Positions 44,187-53,282 are shown, numbered from the stretch's first letter. The stretch: 64,000 nucleotides of DNA from Deltaproteobacteria bacterium (GCA_029261835.1 JAJDAO010000051.1:42660-106659), one strand, 5' to 3'. Made by a program: numbers and translations. Notes: generated by a model not told the origin, from the sequence alone.

Positions 44187-44527
44187 GGCCTGCTCCTTCC
44201 TCGTCTCACTGGGCTCACGCCAAGTCGCTGCCCGCTCGAAGTCCACCTGCTGAATCCGATCCTCGGGCAGCGCAACGGACTGCAGCTCGCCCACCGATAG
44301 GATTGACACAGCACTGCCAGGATACTCGCTCCGAGAGATCCGTCACGTATCGGTGCTGCCGCCGGCTCGACGGGTTCGCGCGAGGTTGCCGGCGTACGCC
44401 TCGACGCGGATCTGCACCCATGTGTGATAGCGTCGGCATGTGGCCGAGTGGCTGTCATCGGCTCCCATGGACCCAATGACTCGCTTGGACACCGGCGACC
44501 CGCGAGCGAGCGAAGGCTCCACACGTC

Positions 44528-45196
44528 ATGAACAGAATCCCGGAACCCGAGCTGATGTTGGACGATGCTCAGGCTCGGGCCTACGCGTCGGCGGACTTCG
44601 ACGAGCCTCATCGTCGGTTTCTCGACTTGCTGAGAGACAAGCTGCCGACCCTGGCGGCGGGTGGAATGGCGCTCGATCTCGGCTGTGGTCCCGGTGACGT
44701 CACGCTGCGCTTCGCTCGCGCTTTTCCGCAGTGGTCGATCGATGCGGTCGACGGCTCCGCCGCCATGCTCGCCCTGGCCCGGAAGGCCGTGGCGGGTTCG
44801 GATCTCGCGAGTCGCGTGGTGTTTCACGAGGCGGTTCTTCCGGTTCGTTCATTGCCTCGCGAGTCCTACGATTTCGTGTTCTGCAACAGCTTGCTCCACC
44901 ACTTGGCCGAGCCGGCGACGCTGTGGTCGAGTGTGGCCCGCTCTCTGCGACCCGGTGGACTCGTCTTCGTCATGGATCTGATGCGCCCCGCGTGTCCCGA
45001 GGCTGCGCAGGCACTGGTCGAGCAGCACGCCTCGGGTGAGCCCGCTGTCCTTCGCAGTGATTTCCACAACTCGCTGCTGGCGGCGTTTCGACCGGCCGAG
45101 GTGCGAGAGCAGCTCGAGCTGGCTTCACTGGGTCAGCTCGAGATCGAGGTCGTCTCCGACCGCCACTTCATCGTCTGGGGTGTGGTTTCGGCGTAG
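44528..45196 (+). CDS. Class I SAM-dependent methyltransferase
   Basis: 222 residues. Motif I is ALDLGCGPGDVTLRFARAFP, the acidic motif is DAVDGSAAMLALA, then YDFVFCNSLLHHLAEPATLW and LRPGGLVFVMDLMRP, a Methyltransf_11/25 pattern. The C-terminal AEVREQLELASLGQLEIEVV is common in ubiquinone-like and small-molecule methyltransferases. The substrate is unknown. ATG 44528 has a weak ribosome site. Confidence 0.88.
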   Translation: MNRIPEPELMLDDAQARAYASADFDEPHRRFLDLLRDKLPTLAAGGMALDLGCGPGDVTLRFARAFPQWSIDAVDGSAAMLALARKAVAGSDLASRVVFHEAVLPVRSLPRESYDFVFCNSLLHHLAEPATLWSSVARSLRPGGLVFVMDLMRPACPEAAQALVEQHASGEPAVLRSDFHNSLLAAFRPAEVREQLELASLGQLEIEVVSDRHFIVWGVVSA

Positions 45197-45350
45197 CGGT
45201 GCCTGCGCCTCTCGGAGCTGGCGCTGGCTTACGCAGCTGTGCTGGCAGCTGTGGTACGCTGCGCGCGCCGTGACTATCGCCGCAGGCGTGCGCGAGCGAG
45301 ATCAAGCGAACGACGAACGGTCGGACGAGAGCAGGAGACGGAGGAGTAAG

Positions 45351-45692
45351 GTGGGCGGAAGCACTTCGGTCACTTTGAGGCCCTTTGCACCGGGTCTCAT
45401 TCTCGCACTGTTCGCGATACTGTTCGGTTTTCTTCTCGGAGGCGCCTTCGGAGCGGCCGAAACCTCGATCAAGGAGCACCTGGACGCTTCGGGAAGCGCG
45501 GTGCTGTCTTCGGTATATCACGGTGATACGCAGAAGAAGGACGCCGTGGTCAAGAAGTCATGGCAGTACATGAAGCGAGCGCATCTGCACGGTGGCGTCA
45601 TCGGCGCCGCCGTATTGGCGTCGATCATCCTGCCCCGGTGCCGGCCTCTGTATCATCGGCCTGTGCGGGACGCTGCTCTCACTGCTGAGTAA
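45351..45692 (+). CDS. Membrane protein with an apparent frameshift near its C-terminus
   Basis: 113 residues as read. One N-terminal helix (LILALFAILFGFLLGGAFG) and a soluble stretch DAVVKKSWQYMKRAHLHGGV lead to a second helix IGAAVLASIIL. Just after it the reading frame becomes hydrophilic (PRCRPLYHRPVRD). If one C is removed from the CCCC run near 45633, the text continues as hydrophobic PGAGLCIIGLCGTLLSLLSN with a stop at 45723. I think a base insertion, real or from sequencing, has changed the end. GTG 45351 follows GGAGGAG. Confidence 0.7.
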   Translation: MGGSTSVTLRPFAPGLILALFAILFGFLLGGAFGAAETSIKEHLDASGSAVLSSVYHGDTQKKDAVVKKSWQYMKRAHLHGGVIGAAVLASIILPRCRPLYHRPVRDAALTAE

Positions 45693-45748
45693 CCTGCTCG
45701 GGGCGTCCGTCAGCGACTCCTGACCTTATCCCCGAAGGAGCCGGACAA

Positions 45749-46144
45749 GTGTTTTCGCAGCGCGAGACAGAGTATCTCCGGTCGCAGCGTCTGGCGCGCA
45801 TCGCCACGATCTCAACGGACGGTCAGCCTGATGTGGCGCCCGTGATCTTCGAATTCGATGGCAAGTGCTTTCTTATTGGCGGAATCCAGCAAGAGCGAAC
45901 ACTCAAGTACAAGAATGTCGCAGAAGACAACACACGGGTCTCTCTGGTCGTCGACGATCTCGAATCCGTCGAGCCGTGGCTTCCCAGAGGCATCAAGCTC
46001 CACGGCTCGGCAGAGATCGTGGAGCGCGAGAGCGTGCTTGGGCGAGCGCTCGTGTTGAAGATAACTCCTGATCACTATTGGAGTTGGGGTATCGACGAAC
46101 CCGCGTTCAGCCACGGTAAGCCGCTGATCAAGCGCGGATCTTGA
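45749..46144 (+). CDS. PPOX-class (F420/FMN split-barrel) oxidoreductase
   Basis: 131 residues. The pattern ETEYLRSQRLARIATISTDG, then PVIFEFDGKCFLIGGI and RVSLVVDDLESV is typical of the Rv1155-like pyridoxamine-phosphate-oxidase superfamily that binds F420 or FMN. ALVLKITPDHYWSWGID matches the C-terminal strand. GTG 45749 follows AAGGAGCCGG. The substrate is unknown. Confidence 0.88.
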   Translation: MFSQRETEYLRSQRLARIATISTDGQPDVAPVIFEFDGKCFLIGGIQQERTLKYKNVAEDNTRVSLVVDDLESVEPWLPRGIKLHGSAEIVERESVLGRALVLKITPDHYWSWGIDEPAFSHGKPLIKRGS

Positions 46145-46570
46145 TGGAGTGTTGGCGGACGTGACGCGAGCAAGTCGCAATCGCCTCGCTCTCGCAGTGG
46201 CACGTGGGGCATTACGCCTCATCCGATCTCGCTGACAAGACGCGCTCTTCAGCGCGGCATGCCATGCGCTTCGCAACACCCGAACACGCGCAAGTCGCAA
46301 TCGCGAAGTACGCTCACGATGACGTTCTCCAGGCTTGTGCGGCTACTTTGTGCCTTTGCTAAGGTCGGGCCGCCTGGGAACGATTCCTTCCCGATGCTCT
46401 TCCGCGTCAGATCCCTCTCGCAAGTCGGTATGGTCTCGCTTTCGAGGTACGCCTCGGAGGAGCAGGACTCCCCGTGGCTTTTCAAGCGGGAGACGGAAGC
46501 CGCCGCAGGTGCGGCGATCCATCTCTTCAAGAAGCGCTCCGGTATGCCAAGAGCGCGAGGGTCATGACAC
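46145..46570 (+). other. 426-bp leader region before the RNA-binding protein gene
   Basis: A long gap without a convincing gene. A 15-bp direct repeat GCAAGTCGCAATCGC occurs at 46170-46184 and 46290-46304, exactly 120 bases apart, and GCAAGTCGG follows near 46420. A 102-codon frame at 46259 lacks domain character. Cold-shock and RRM genes often have long regulated leaders, which is a possible reading. Confidence 0.4.
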
Positions 46571-46840
46571 GTGAAGAAGATCTACGTTGGGAATCTTCCC
46601 TGGGCCGTCAGTGAGGTGGAGCTGCAAGACTTCTTCTCAAAGTTCGGTCAAGTTCACTCGACCGCGATCGTCACCGACCGCGAAACCGGTCGTTCCCGCG
46701 GCTTCGCCTTCGTCGAGATGGACGACGCGGATGCCGACCGCGCGATCGAGGGAGCAAACGGGCAAGATCTCGGAGGTCGAGGGCTGCGCGTAAGCGAGGC
46801 GCAGAACCGCGACACCGGTAGGCGTCCCCGCGGCCGCTAA
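46571..46840 (+). CDS. Single-RRM RNA-binding protein
   Basis: 89 residues covering one RNA-recognition motif: RNP2 is KIYVGNLPW, RNP1 is RGFAFVEM, followed by a short basic glycine-poor tail (NRDTGRRPRGR). Bacterial RRM proteins of this size are common in cyanobacteria and deltaproteobacteria and bind RNA, often in cold response. GTG 46571 follows the long leader described above. Confidence 0.93.
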   Translation: MKKIYVGNLPWAVSEVELQDFFSKFGQVHSTAIVTDRETGRSRGFAFVEMDDADADRAIEGANGQDLGGRGLRVSEAQNRDTGRRPRGR

Positions 46841-46966
46841 CGTGGGCGCGACGGGCAGGCGGGCCCGAGACACTTCACTGCGTTCGCCCCCGTATCCCCA
46901 GCTCGCGCCGGTTCAGGGCTCTCGGAGCTGGGCCTGAGTTCGAGCGCAGCAGCTCGTCTTCCGATC

Positions 46967-47503
46967 GTGGGCGTAATGGGCTCGGGAAGCGAGTCGCATC
47001 TGCCGCTTTGTGCTGAGCTCGGCCGCTGGCTCGCCGGACGGCAAGTACATCTGCTCACCGGCGGTGGTGCCGGCGTCATGGCGGCTGTGAGCAGAGCGTT
47101 CCGGCTGGTGCCGGAGCGCAAGGGGCTGGTGCTGGGCATTCTTCCTTGCGGTGACGTCGAGGCCGGTCGCCCGCCAGCCGGATACCCGAACGCATCGGTC
47201 GAGATCGCGATCGCGACCCACTTGCCGCACAGCGGAGCCGCCGGGATCGATCCGCTTTCGCGCAATCACATCAACGTGCTTACCTCCGATGTGATCGTGG
47301 CCCTGCCGGGTGGTGCAGGCACGGCAAGCGAGGTCGCTCTAGCCGTGCGCTATGGTCGTCCGATCATCGTCTATCTCGAGTGTGACGAAGGCATGGCAGA
47401 GATCTCCGATGACGTCCCCTCGACGACGAGCCTGGCCGAGCTGAAGCGATTCGTCGACGCGGAGCTTCGGCGGCTGCGGGGGTTGGTGAGGCGAAGCGAG
47501 TAG
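46967..47503 (+). CDS. LOG/SLOG-family Rossmann protein
   Basis: 178 residues. GVMGSGSESHLPLCAELGRW, then LTGGGAGVMAAVSRAF, and the C-terminal ALPGGAGTASEVALAVRYGR are the phosphate-binding loops of the TIGR00725/molybdenum-cofactor-carrier-like branch of the lysine-decarboxylase-like superfamily. Some members bind nucleotides or Moco; LOG enzymes release cytokinin bases. No specific reaction is claimed. The GTG at 46967 is the only standard start nearby and leaves the N-terminus a little short. Confidence 0.85.
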   Translation: MGVMGSGSESHLPLCAELGRWLAGRQVHLLTGGGAGVMAAVSRAFRLVPERKGLVLGILPCGDVEAGRPPAGYPNASVEIAIATHLPHSGAAGIDPLSRNHINVLTSDVIVALPGGAGTASEVALAVRYGRPIIVYLECDEGMAEISDDVPSTTSLAELKRFVDAELRRLRGLVRRSE

Positions 47504-47520
47504 ACGAGAGGAGGTGGCGC

Positions 47521-47961
47521 ATGACGAAGAGTGATGCCGAGCAGCCGGGCTCTGTATCGGGCGCATGTCTCTGCGGAGCAGTGCAATTCGAAGTCGAGTT
47601 GCCCTGCATCATCTGTGGCCACTGCCACTGCTCGCTGTGTCGGCGCGCTCACGGTGCCGGCTTCGTCACCTGGTTCACGGTCCCTCGGGCGCAGATGGAA
47701 TTGCTTTCGGGTGAGGCTGACCTGACCCGCTACCGTTCCTCGGAGATCGGCCACCGATCGTTCTGCGCCCGCTGCGGGAGCTCGCTGTTCTTCGAGAGCA
47801 GCCGTCATCCGGACAACATCGATATTGTCCTGGCGAATATGAAGGGGCCCGTCGACAAGCCGCCGCTTGGCCACGCCTTCTTCGATTGCCGAGCGGAGTG
47901 GGTCGAAGTACGGGACGAGCTGCCGAAGCTCGGCGGTGCGGACGGCCTGCAACCCCTCTGA
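47521..47961 (+). CDS. GFA-family zinc protein
   Basis: 146 residues. Cysteine clusters GACLCGAVQFEVE, ICGHCHCSLCRRAHG and FCARCGSSLFFES build the Mss4-like zinc fold of glutathione-dependent formaldehyde-activating-like enzymes. HIDIVLAN-type text (DNIDIVLANMKG) follows. Most members have unknown physiological substrates. GAGGAGG precedes ATG 47521, and it starts 17 bases after the LOG-like gene. Confidence 0.92.
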   Translation: MTKSDAEQPGSVSGACLCGAVQFEVELPCIICGHCHCSLCRRAHGAGFVTWFTVPRAQMELLSGEADLTRYRSSEIGHRSFCARCGSSLFFESSRHPDNIDIVLANMKGPVDKPPLGHAFFDCRAEWVEVRDELPKLGGADGLQPL

Positions 47962-48152
47962 TTGGACCGGAGTCGGGCGTCCTACGGGCCGCGTGGCACG
48001 CCGGCGCGAGAGGGGCTCGGTCACGAACTTCGACGCGAGCCGTATCGCTGTGACGCGACGGTCGTGCTGCTACATTCGCGTGCGATGACGAAGTCTCTTG
48101 CGAGCCTGCCTTGGCGAGAAAGCCAAACCGAGGCGATGAGACGACGATACTC

Positions 48153-48809
48153 GTGAAGCTCGTCATCTCGCTGATCTGGCTTGGCCTGTTTGCGGCGGTG
48201 ACGGTGCTGTGGCTGAATTCCGGGATCGAGCTGCGGGACATGCCCCAGCAGCTGGATGCCTGGCTCAGTGAGTTCGGGCCCGTGCGGGCCGCTCTGATCT
48301 ACATCGTCCTCTACACGCTTCGCTCGCTCGTGCTGTTTCCGGCAGCGATCTTGACGGCAGCCTCTGGCCTCGTATTTGGCCCCTGGCTGGGAATCCTCCT
48401 TACTGCCGTGGGGGAGAACATCAGTGCCAATGCGTCCTTCGGGCTGTCGCGCTGGCTCGGCCGCGACTGGATCGGCGCGCACCAGCACGGCGTGATCCTG
48501 CACTGGGACGCAAAGATGCGCGAGAATGCCCTGATGAGCGTCCTGGTCATGCGACTCGTCTACCTCCCCTTTGACGCGGTCAACTTCGGCTGTGGTCTCA
48601 CCTCGATGCGGCACCGTGACTACTTCATCGGGACGTTCATCGGGATCATTCCAGGCATGGTGTCCTTCGTGCTCCTGGGCGGTAGCGTGGCCGCCAACGT
48701 CGAGAACCGACAGCTCGTCTTTGGTTCCGCTGTCGTGTTCTTCGTCGCGGGCCTGGCGATCGCTCGGCTGCTGCGCGGGAGCACGCCGGAACGGGAGGAG
48801 GCCGAATGA
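48153..48809 (+). CDS. VTT-domain (TVP38/TMEM64, DedA-like) membrane protein
   Basis: 218 residues. It has the SNARE-associated/VTT re-entrant core: TLRSLVLFPAAILTAASGLV, then FGPWLGILLTAVGENISANA and the amphipathic FGLSRWLGRDWI, with a later RLVYLPFDAVNFGCGLTSM and GTFIGIIPGMVSFVLLGGSV. Relatives are lipid scramblases or flippases. The start could also be TTG 48111; GTG 48153 gives the normal membrane N-terminus. It overlaps the next gene as ATGA. Confidence 0.9.
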   Translation: MKLVISLIWLGLFAAVTVLWLNSGIELRDMPQQLDAWLSEFGPVRAALIYIVLYTLRSLVLFPAAILTAASGLVFGPWLGILLTAVGENISANASFGLSRWLGRDWIGAHQHGVILHWDAKMRENALMSVLVMRLVYLPFDAVNFGCGLTSMRHRDYFIGTFIGIIPGMVSFVLLGGSVAANVENRQLVFGSAVVFFVAGLAIARLLRGSTPEREEAE

Positions 48810-49222
48810 CGAGCCCATCTCTGGCCTGGCTCTCGTGCCCGCGGCCGCGATGGTGTCTGGCCGCAGCGCTATTGCATCAGTTGTCGCTGGGCAGCGCGGT
48901 GGCGGGCGAAGTCGATGTGCTCCGTGCGGAGGCCCGTTGTAGCCCCGATTCGATTTGCCGCTTCAGTGTGACGCTTCGTCATGGCGACACGGGCTGGGAG
49001 CACTACGCCGACCGTTTCGAGGTGCAGAGCCTCGATGGTGATATGCTCGGCTTTCGTATTCTGCGCCATCCGCATGTTCGCGAGCAGCCCTTCACCCGAG
49101 TGCTCGAGGGGGTGACGATCTCGCGATCGATCGAGCGCGTTCGCATCCGCGCCCGCGATTCGGTGCATGGTTACGGTGGTGCGGAGCTGACAATTCAGCT
49201 CTCGAGGGCGACGCCCCCTTGA
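48806..49222 (+). CDS. Periplasmic protein of unknown function
   Basis: 138 residues with a signal peptide (CLAAALLHQLSLGSAVAG) and a beta-rich mature part: CSPDSICRFSVTLRHGDTGW, then YADRFEVQSLDGDMLGFRIL and HGYGGAELTIQL. Two cysteines near its start could pair. It overlaps the VTT gene by 4 bases, so the two may work together at the membrane. I know no family for it. Confidence 0.7.
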   Translation: MTSPSLAWLSCPRPRWCLAAALLHQLSLGSAVAGEVDVLRAEARCSPDSICRFSVTLRHGDTGWEHYADRFEVQSLDGDMLGFRILRHPHVREQPFTRVLEGVTISRSIERVRIRARDSVHGYGGAELTIQLSRATPP

Positions 49223-49431
49223 TGTGGTCCTGATAGGGTTTCTTCCGTGTGGCCGCGACACGACACGACGGAGGCGCGGTTCCCATCGCCGTAGTCCAGT
49301 GGGCTGATCGCCGCCCGTCTCTGCCGACCTGGGCGAGTGGGCATTCTACTCCAGCCCGAATCGTTTTGACGGCCATCGGTGGGGCTGCGTGGTAGGATGT
49401 CGCTGTTTGGCAGCCAGCGGAGAGAGCACTC

Positions 49432-49995
49432 ATGAAGATCTCATTCAACCTCACGGACGCTGATCTGAAGTACTTCAGGCGCGTGATGAAGGAGGTCCGC
49501 GAGAAGTCCCGAAACAAGCACGAGGATGAAATCGTCGCTGCTGTGCGCGGCTTGCTGCAGCAGATCGACGGGACCTCGGTGCCGGATTTCGTCGCCGAAC
49601 GAATCGCCAAGCTCGAGCAGCTGACCGACATGCTGGAAGATGACGAGTGGGCCCTCAGCGGACGGGACCGCGAACGTGTGGTACGCAGTATGGCGTACTT
49701 CGCCGAGCCCGAGGACATCATTCCCGACCGCGTCCCCGTGCTGGGGCTGCTCGATGATGCCATCATGGTCGAGCTGGTCGTGGGCGATCTCATCTTCGAG
49801 ATCGAGGCGTATGAAGACTTCTGTCGCTTCCGAGAGACCCGGGAGGAGCGTTTCGGCAGCGACGAAGACCACGCCACCCGGGGCGAGTGGGTGATCGCCC
49901 GGCGCAAGCAGCTACACGCCCGAATCAGACGACGGCGCAGCCGCCGTCGCCAGCAGTCCCGCGGGACGGGGGGCTCGCGGGTCTCGCTCTGGTAG
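49432..49995 (+). CDS. YkvA-like (DUF1232) protein
   Basis: 187 residues. The DUF1232 core is AYFAEPEDIIPDRVPVLGLL followed by DDAIMVELVVGDLIFEIEAY, the short membrane-associated hairpin of YkvA proteins. Residues before it are helical and charged. The tail is arginine-rich (RIRRRRSRRRQQSR) and may bind nucleic acid or the membrane surface. GGAGAGAGC precedes ATG 49432. Function unknown. Confidence 0.85.
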   Translation: MKISFNLTDADLKYFRRVMKEVREKSRNKHEDEIVAAVRGLLQQIDGTSVPDFVAERIAKLEQLTDMLEDDEWALSGRDRERVVRSMAYFAEPEDIIPDRVPVLGLLDDAIMVELVVGDLIFEIEAYEDFCRFRETREERFGSDEDHATRGEWVIARRKQLHARIRRRRSRRRQQSRGTGGSRVSLW

Positions 49996-50111
49996 GTCCT
50001 CGCATGGTCCTCGTATCCTCGTCCGCTGCAGCTTGACTGGTGCGGTCGCGTGAACGAAGATGCGGCTCGCTCCCGGCGACGGCTCGTCGCCGATGCAGTG
50101 GGGAGCTCTCA

Positions 50112-50747
50112 GTGCCCAGCGCCTCCAGCCCGCAGCTCGCGAACGGTCCACACGGCTCGCCCACGAGGGAGCGCATTCTCGACGTCGCCGAGGCGCTCTT
50201 CGCCCAGCACGGCTTGGCGGGGACGGCGGTGCGGGATATCGCGCGCGAGGCCGGGCTGACACCCGGCAGCCTCTACCACTACTTCGACGGCAAGCAGGCG
50301 CTCTACGAGGCTGTGCTCGAGCGGGGTGTGGGACCGCTGCTCGAGCTGATCAATCGTTTGCCCTCTCGGCAGCACACCGCCGAAGAGGTCGAGGACCGCA
50401 TCGGCGCCATCATGACTCACTTGGCGAAGCGTCCCCACCTGCCACGGCTCATCCACCACGAGGCCGTTGCTGGGGGCGACAGCATGACGCGTTTGGCTCG
50501 CGCCTGGATCCGGCCACTGATCGACGAAGCCGTTCTCGCCGCCAAGCGGGGCGCTCGAGTGCAATGGGACGAGGACGAGCTCCCCATGGTCATGGCCGCC
50601 TGGCTGCATCTGGTCTTCGGGCACTTCACGATGGCCGCCATGCTGGGCGAGATTCTCGACCACGACCCGCTCTCCGAGGAGGGGCTGGCGCGCCAGACGC
50701 GTTTTCTGCGGAAGCTGGCCCAGCTCATCCACGGCGGCGAGAGCTGA
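50112..50747 (+). CDS. TetR-family transcriptional regulator
   Basis: 211 residues. The N-terminal DNA-binding domain is TRERILDVAEALFAQHGLAG, then TAVRDIAREAGLTPGSLYHY with FDGKQALYEAVLE. The ligand-binding helical domain follows (LPRLIHHEAVAGGDSMTRLA). The GTG at 50112 has GGGGAGC upstream. The target genes are not evident; the nearest divergent partner is not closely linked. Confidence 0.92.
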   Translation: MPSASSPQLANGPHGSPTRERILDVAEALFAQHGLAGTAVRDIAREAGLTPGSLYHYFDGKQALYEAVLERGVGPLLELINRLPSRQHTAEEVEDRIGAIMTHLAKRPHLPRLIHHEAVAGGDSMTRLARAWIRPLIDEAVLAAKRGARVQWDEDELPMVMAAWLHLVFGHFTMAAMLGEILDHDPLSEEGLARQTRFLRKLAQLIHGGES

Positions 50748-50767
50748 GCGCCGTCCGCGGCCGCTGC

Positions 50768-51334
50768 TCAGGCTCGGCCGCGCGATTCTCCGGTCTCCAG
50801 CGCCCGCGCAATGATGTGTGCGATTCGCAGAGGCTCCGGGATCTGGGCTTTGCCGAGCGTTGCACGCAGCAGCTTCTCGGCCTCACGCTGTCGCACCCCC
50901 GCCCAGGAGAGGTATAGCCCCGGCGCGACGTGTGTCGCCGCGGGGCTTCGGTCCAGGATCGGAAGTCGGTCGTGGAAGCCGGCGGCCGCCAGCGCTTCGG
51001 CGAGCCGGCTGACGGCCGGATTCTTGCGGTTCACCACCAGGATCGGGCGCTCGAGAGCCGCCGCCAGAGCAGAGATGTCGACCACCGAGAGTCCCGCCAG
51101 CGTGATACCCCCCAATACGACGGCCTGTAGCGTGGGGTAGCAGCGCAGTCCGCTGATCCAGTCCGCCAGGAACTCGGTGGCTTCAGCGCCGTCCACCGCA
51201 CGCTCGGCCAGTGCGACGCTCTCCAGCAGCTGCGGACACTCCATCATGACGGCCACCAGGGGGACGGGCTTCGTCTGCCCCTTGTCGAAGGGGCCGTCAT
51301 CGATGCCGAGGACGTGGGGTCTTGAACGGGTCAC
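50768..51334 (-). CDS. DUF99-family protein
   Basis: 188 residues related to DUF99/endonuclease V-like folds: VLGIDDGPFDKGQTKPVPLV, then LQAVVLGGITLAGLSVVDIS and PILVVNRKNPAVSRLAEAL. The Asp-Asp at its start matches the archaeal DUF99 family and endonuclease V's catalytic aspartate, so a nuclease-like role is conceivable. GTG 51334 follows GGAGG at a long spacing. The longer open frame upstream is Arg-rich and doubtful. Confidence 0.8.
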   Translation of the reverse strand: MTRSRPHVLGIDDGPFDKGQTKPVPLVAVMMECPQLLESVALAERAVDGAEATEFLADWISGLRCYPTLQAVVLGGITLAGLSVVDISALAAALERPILVVNRKNPAVSRLAEALAAAGFHDRLPILDRSPAATHVAPGLYLSWAGVRQREAEKLLRATLGKAQIPEPLRIAHIIARALETGESRGRA

Positions 51335-51617
51335 TCGCGCGAGCTTCGCCTCCAGCTCTGGACCAGACAAGCCGCAGCGGCCGCAGTCGTTCGAAGTCGC
51401 TGCGTCGCGATCACGAGACACCGCCCTTCGCCGGGGCGAAGGGACGCGTCCTCCCTGCCATCTAAGGCGGCACCCTGGCCCACGGCGCAATGTCGTGTGG
51501 CGCCAAACCGGGTTGTGGGCCACCTCAGCCTACCGCAGCCTGGCACGCGGCTTGCTCTAACGCTTGGTCATGGGTGGATCACCGCTGGTGACCGCCACAT
51601 CATGAGGAGGCCGAGCC

Positions 51618-51866
51618 GTGGCCGTTCATTCTCTCTATCCAGCTGTGCACGACGACTCCCTCTTCGGCCTGGATGTGCTGCTGCGTTCGTTTGCGGTGCT
51701 GACCTGCGTGGTCGCACTTGCCATGATCTGGAGCATCGCCAACTACTCGAACGAACGTGTCGCCCGCTCGTCTAGCGCGACCGCCGCGACCGCTGAGTTG
51801 CCGCCTGAATTGGTCTGGAAGAGACAGTCCGAGAACTTCGACGACATGTTCCGTCGGATTTATTGA
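51618..51866 (+). CDS. Small single-pass membrane protein
   Basis: 82 residues with one membrane helix (FAVLTCVVALAMIWSIANY) after an aromatic N-terminal stretch, and a charged tail ELVWKRQSENFDDMFRR. GAGGAGG precedes GTG 51618, so it is probably expressed. No family is recognised. Confidence 0.6.
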   Translation: MAVHSLYPAVHDDSLFGLDVLLRSFAVLTCVVALAMIWSIANYSNERVARSSSATAATAELPPELVWKRQSENFDDMFRRIY

Positions 51867-51944
51867 TCCGCCACAGAGCTGATTGCTGACTCGCGGTCGG
51901 CAAGCGAGCTGTAGACGGCTTGCTGCCGAGGCGCCGGGCCGCTG

Positions 51945-52256
51945 TCAGGTGCGCCGTGTCACACCGAAGAGCCAGGCGTGGTAGTCGGGATCACAGCTTG
52001 CCGCATCGAGGACGATGATCTTCGGTACCTCGTAGGAGTGCAGCTCCCTGAGCCGCCGGGTCGCCTCCGACACCCGGTCGGCTGTCGTCTCCATCAGGAG
52101 CACCACCTCTTCGTCCCGACACAGCTCACCCTGCCACCAGTAGAGAGAGCGTGCGCCGGCGATCAGGTTGGCGCATCCGATGAGCTTTTCGCGCAGCAGA
52201 CCCTCCACCAGCGCTTCCGCCTCCGCTGAGGAGCACGTGGCGAAGATGACTCGCAT
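51945..52256 (-). CDS. cutA: Divalent-cation tolerance protein CutA
   Basis: 103 residues forming one CutA1 domain, a trimeric copper-binding protein fold: VIFATCSSAEAEALVEGLLR, then KLIGCANLIAGARSLYWWQG, DEEVVLLMETTADRVSEATR and LHSYEVPKIIVLDA. ATG 52256 has GGGAGGG upstream. Confidence 0.92.
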   Translation of the reverse strand: MRVIFATCSSAEAEALVEGLLREKLIGCANLIAGARSLYWWQGELCRDEEVVLLMETTADRVSEATRRLRELHSYEVPKIIVLDAASCDPDYHAWLFGVTRRT

Positions 52257-52437
52257 GGTTCCCTCCCGCGTGTCCAGTGTCCCGTCCCAGGAGTTCACCA
52301 ACTACCACGACGACCAACCATCCCCGCTGGCTGCGTTGGGAATCCGTTGAAATATCTACGGATATTCCTGCGGTTTCCCGCCTTGCCCGCGAGGCGTCTG
52401 GGCGCCGATATAGTCGCCGAACTCCTGGGACAGGACA

Positions 52438-52605
52438 CTAGAAGCTATCTCACAAACCCCTCCCGTCGCCTGGCACGTGCCTTCGACCCGAGCTCTTCGT
52501 TGCGAAGCCTCGCCGTAGCTACGGCTATGCCTGCGGCTTCGCGTCTCGACCTCGGGCCGAATTCACGCACCCGGCTCGGTCCGGGGTTTATGAGATAGCT
52601 TCTAG
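52438..52605. repeat. Hairpin repeat element, copy 2 (168 bp)
   Basis: Bounded by CTAGAAGCTATCTCAC and ATGAGATAGCTTCTAG, inverted relative to copy 1 at 5577. It contains the same central palindrome GCCGTAGCTACGGC, with flanking arms GCGAAGCC and GGCTTCGC where copy 1 has GCGAAACC and GGTTTCGC. The paired A-T to G-C change keeps the stem. It lacks the 40-bp insert of copy 1. Confidence 0.9.
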
Positions 52606-52691
52606 CCCCGGCAAACCTCTGCAGTATGACGCATGATTTCCGGCAGCGGGTGGCGAGGGTGCCGCCCGGGGGATGGCGCTTGGGAGGTCGC

Positions 52692-53282
52692 GTGCTCGCC
52701 AGCGGGAAGGCCGACTCGATCCGGGCATTCTTCGCCTTGGGGTTGCCGGCATCGGTCAGGGCCGAGCTGGACCGCCTTGTGGACGGGATGCGTCGGCAGG
52801 CCTGGGCGCGGCCGGTTCGCTGGGTTCAGAGCCAGAATCTACACCTGACGCTTCGTTTTCTGGGTGATGTCTCGCAGCATTCGCTGGAGGATCTGACGGG
52901 GAGAGTGGGCAGCGCGATCGAGGAGCGGGAGGGGTTCCGCTTGGCACTCGAGGCAATCGCTCCGTTTCCGACGTGGCGCCGTCCGCGCGCCGTGGCGGTA
53001 GAGATGGCACCCTGCGGCGAACTCGAGTCGCTGGCTCAGGCCGTCGAGTCGGCCGTCGTGGCGGCCGGATGCGCGGCCGAGGGTCGGCCCTTTCGCGGGC
53101 ACGTTACGCTCGGGCGTTTTCGGGGCCGGCTGCCGTCTGCGCCGGCGATCGCTCAGACGCTGGACGGGCTCGAGATGTGCGTCGACGAGGTCGTGCTCTA
53201 TCGCAGTCGGCTGCAGCTGGCGGGCGCTGTCTACAGCGAGCTCGCCCATCTCCCGCTACGACGGCCAGAGGGTCGGGCGTGA
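52692..53282 (+). CDS. thpR: RNA 2',3'-cyclic phosphodiesterase
   Basis: 196 residues of the 2H phosphoesterase LigT/ThpR family. The two HxTx motifs are NLHLTLRFLGDV and FRGHVTLGRFRG. It opens 2',3'-cyclic phosphates of RNA and can ligate tRNA halves in vitro. GTG 52692 follows GGGAGG and gives the normal N-terminus SIRAFFALGLPASVRAELD. The repeat element ends 86 bases upstream. Confidence 0.9.
   Translation: MLASGKADSIRAFFALGLPASVRAELDRLVDGMRRQAWARPVRWVQSQNLHLTLRFLGDVSQHSLEDLTGRVGSAIEEREGFRLALEAIAPFPTWRRPRAVAVEMAPCGELESLAQAVESAVVAAGCAAEGRPFRGHVTLGRFRGRLPSAPAIAQTLDGLEMCVDEVVLYRSRLQLAGAVYSELAHLPLRRPEGRA

Noticed and set aside
46259..46567. 102-codon frame upstream of the RRM gene
   Set aside because: Low-complexity Ser/Arg content, no ribosome site and no domain. 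Treated as leader DNA.
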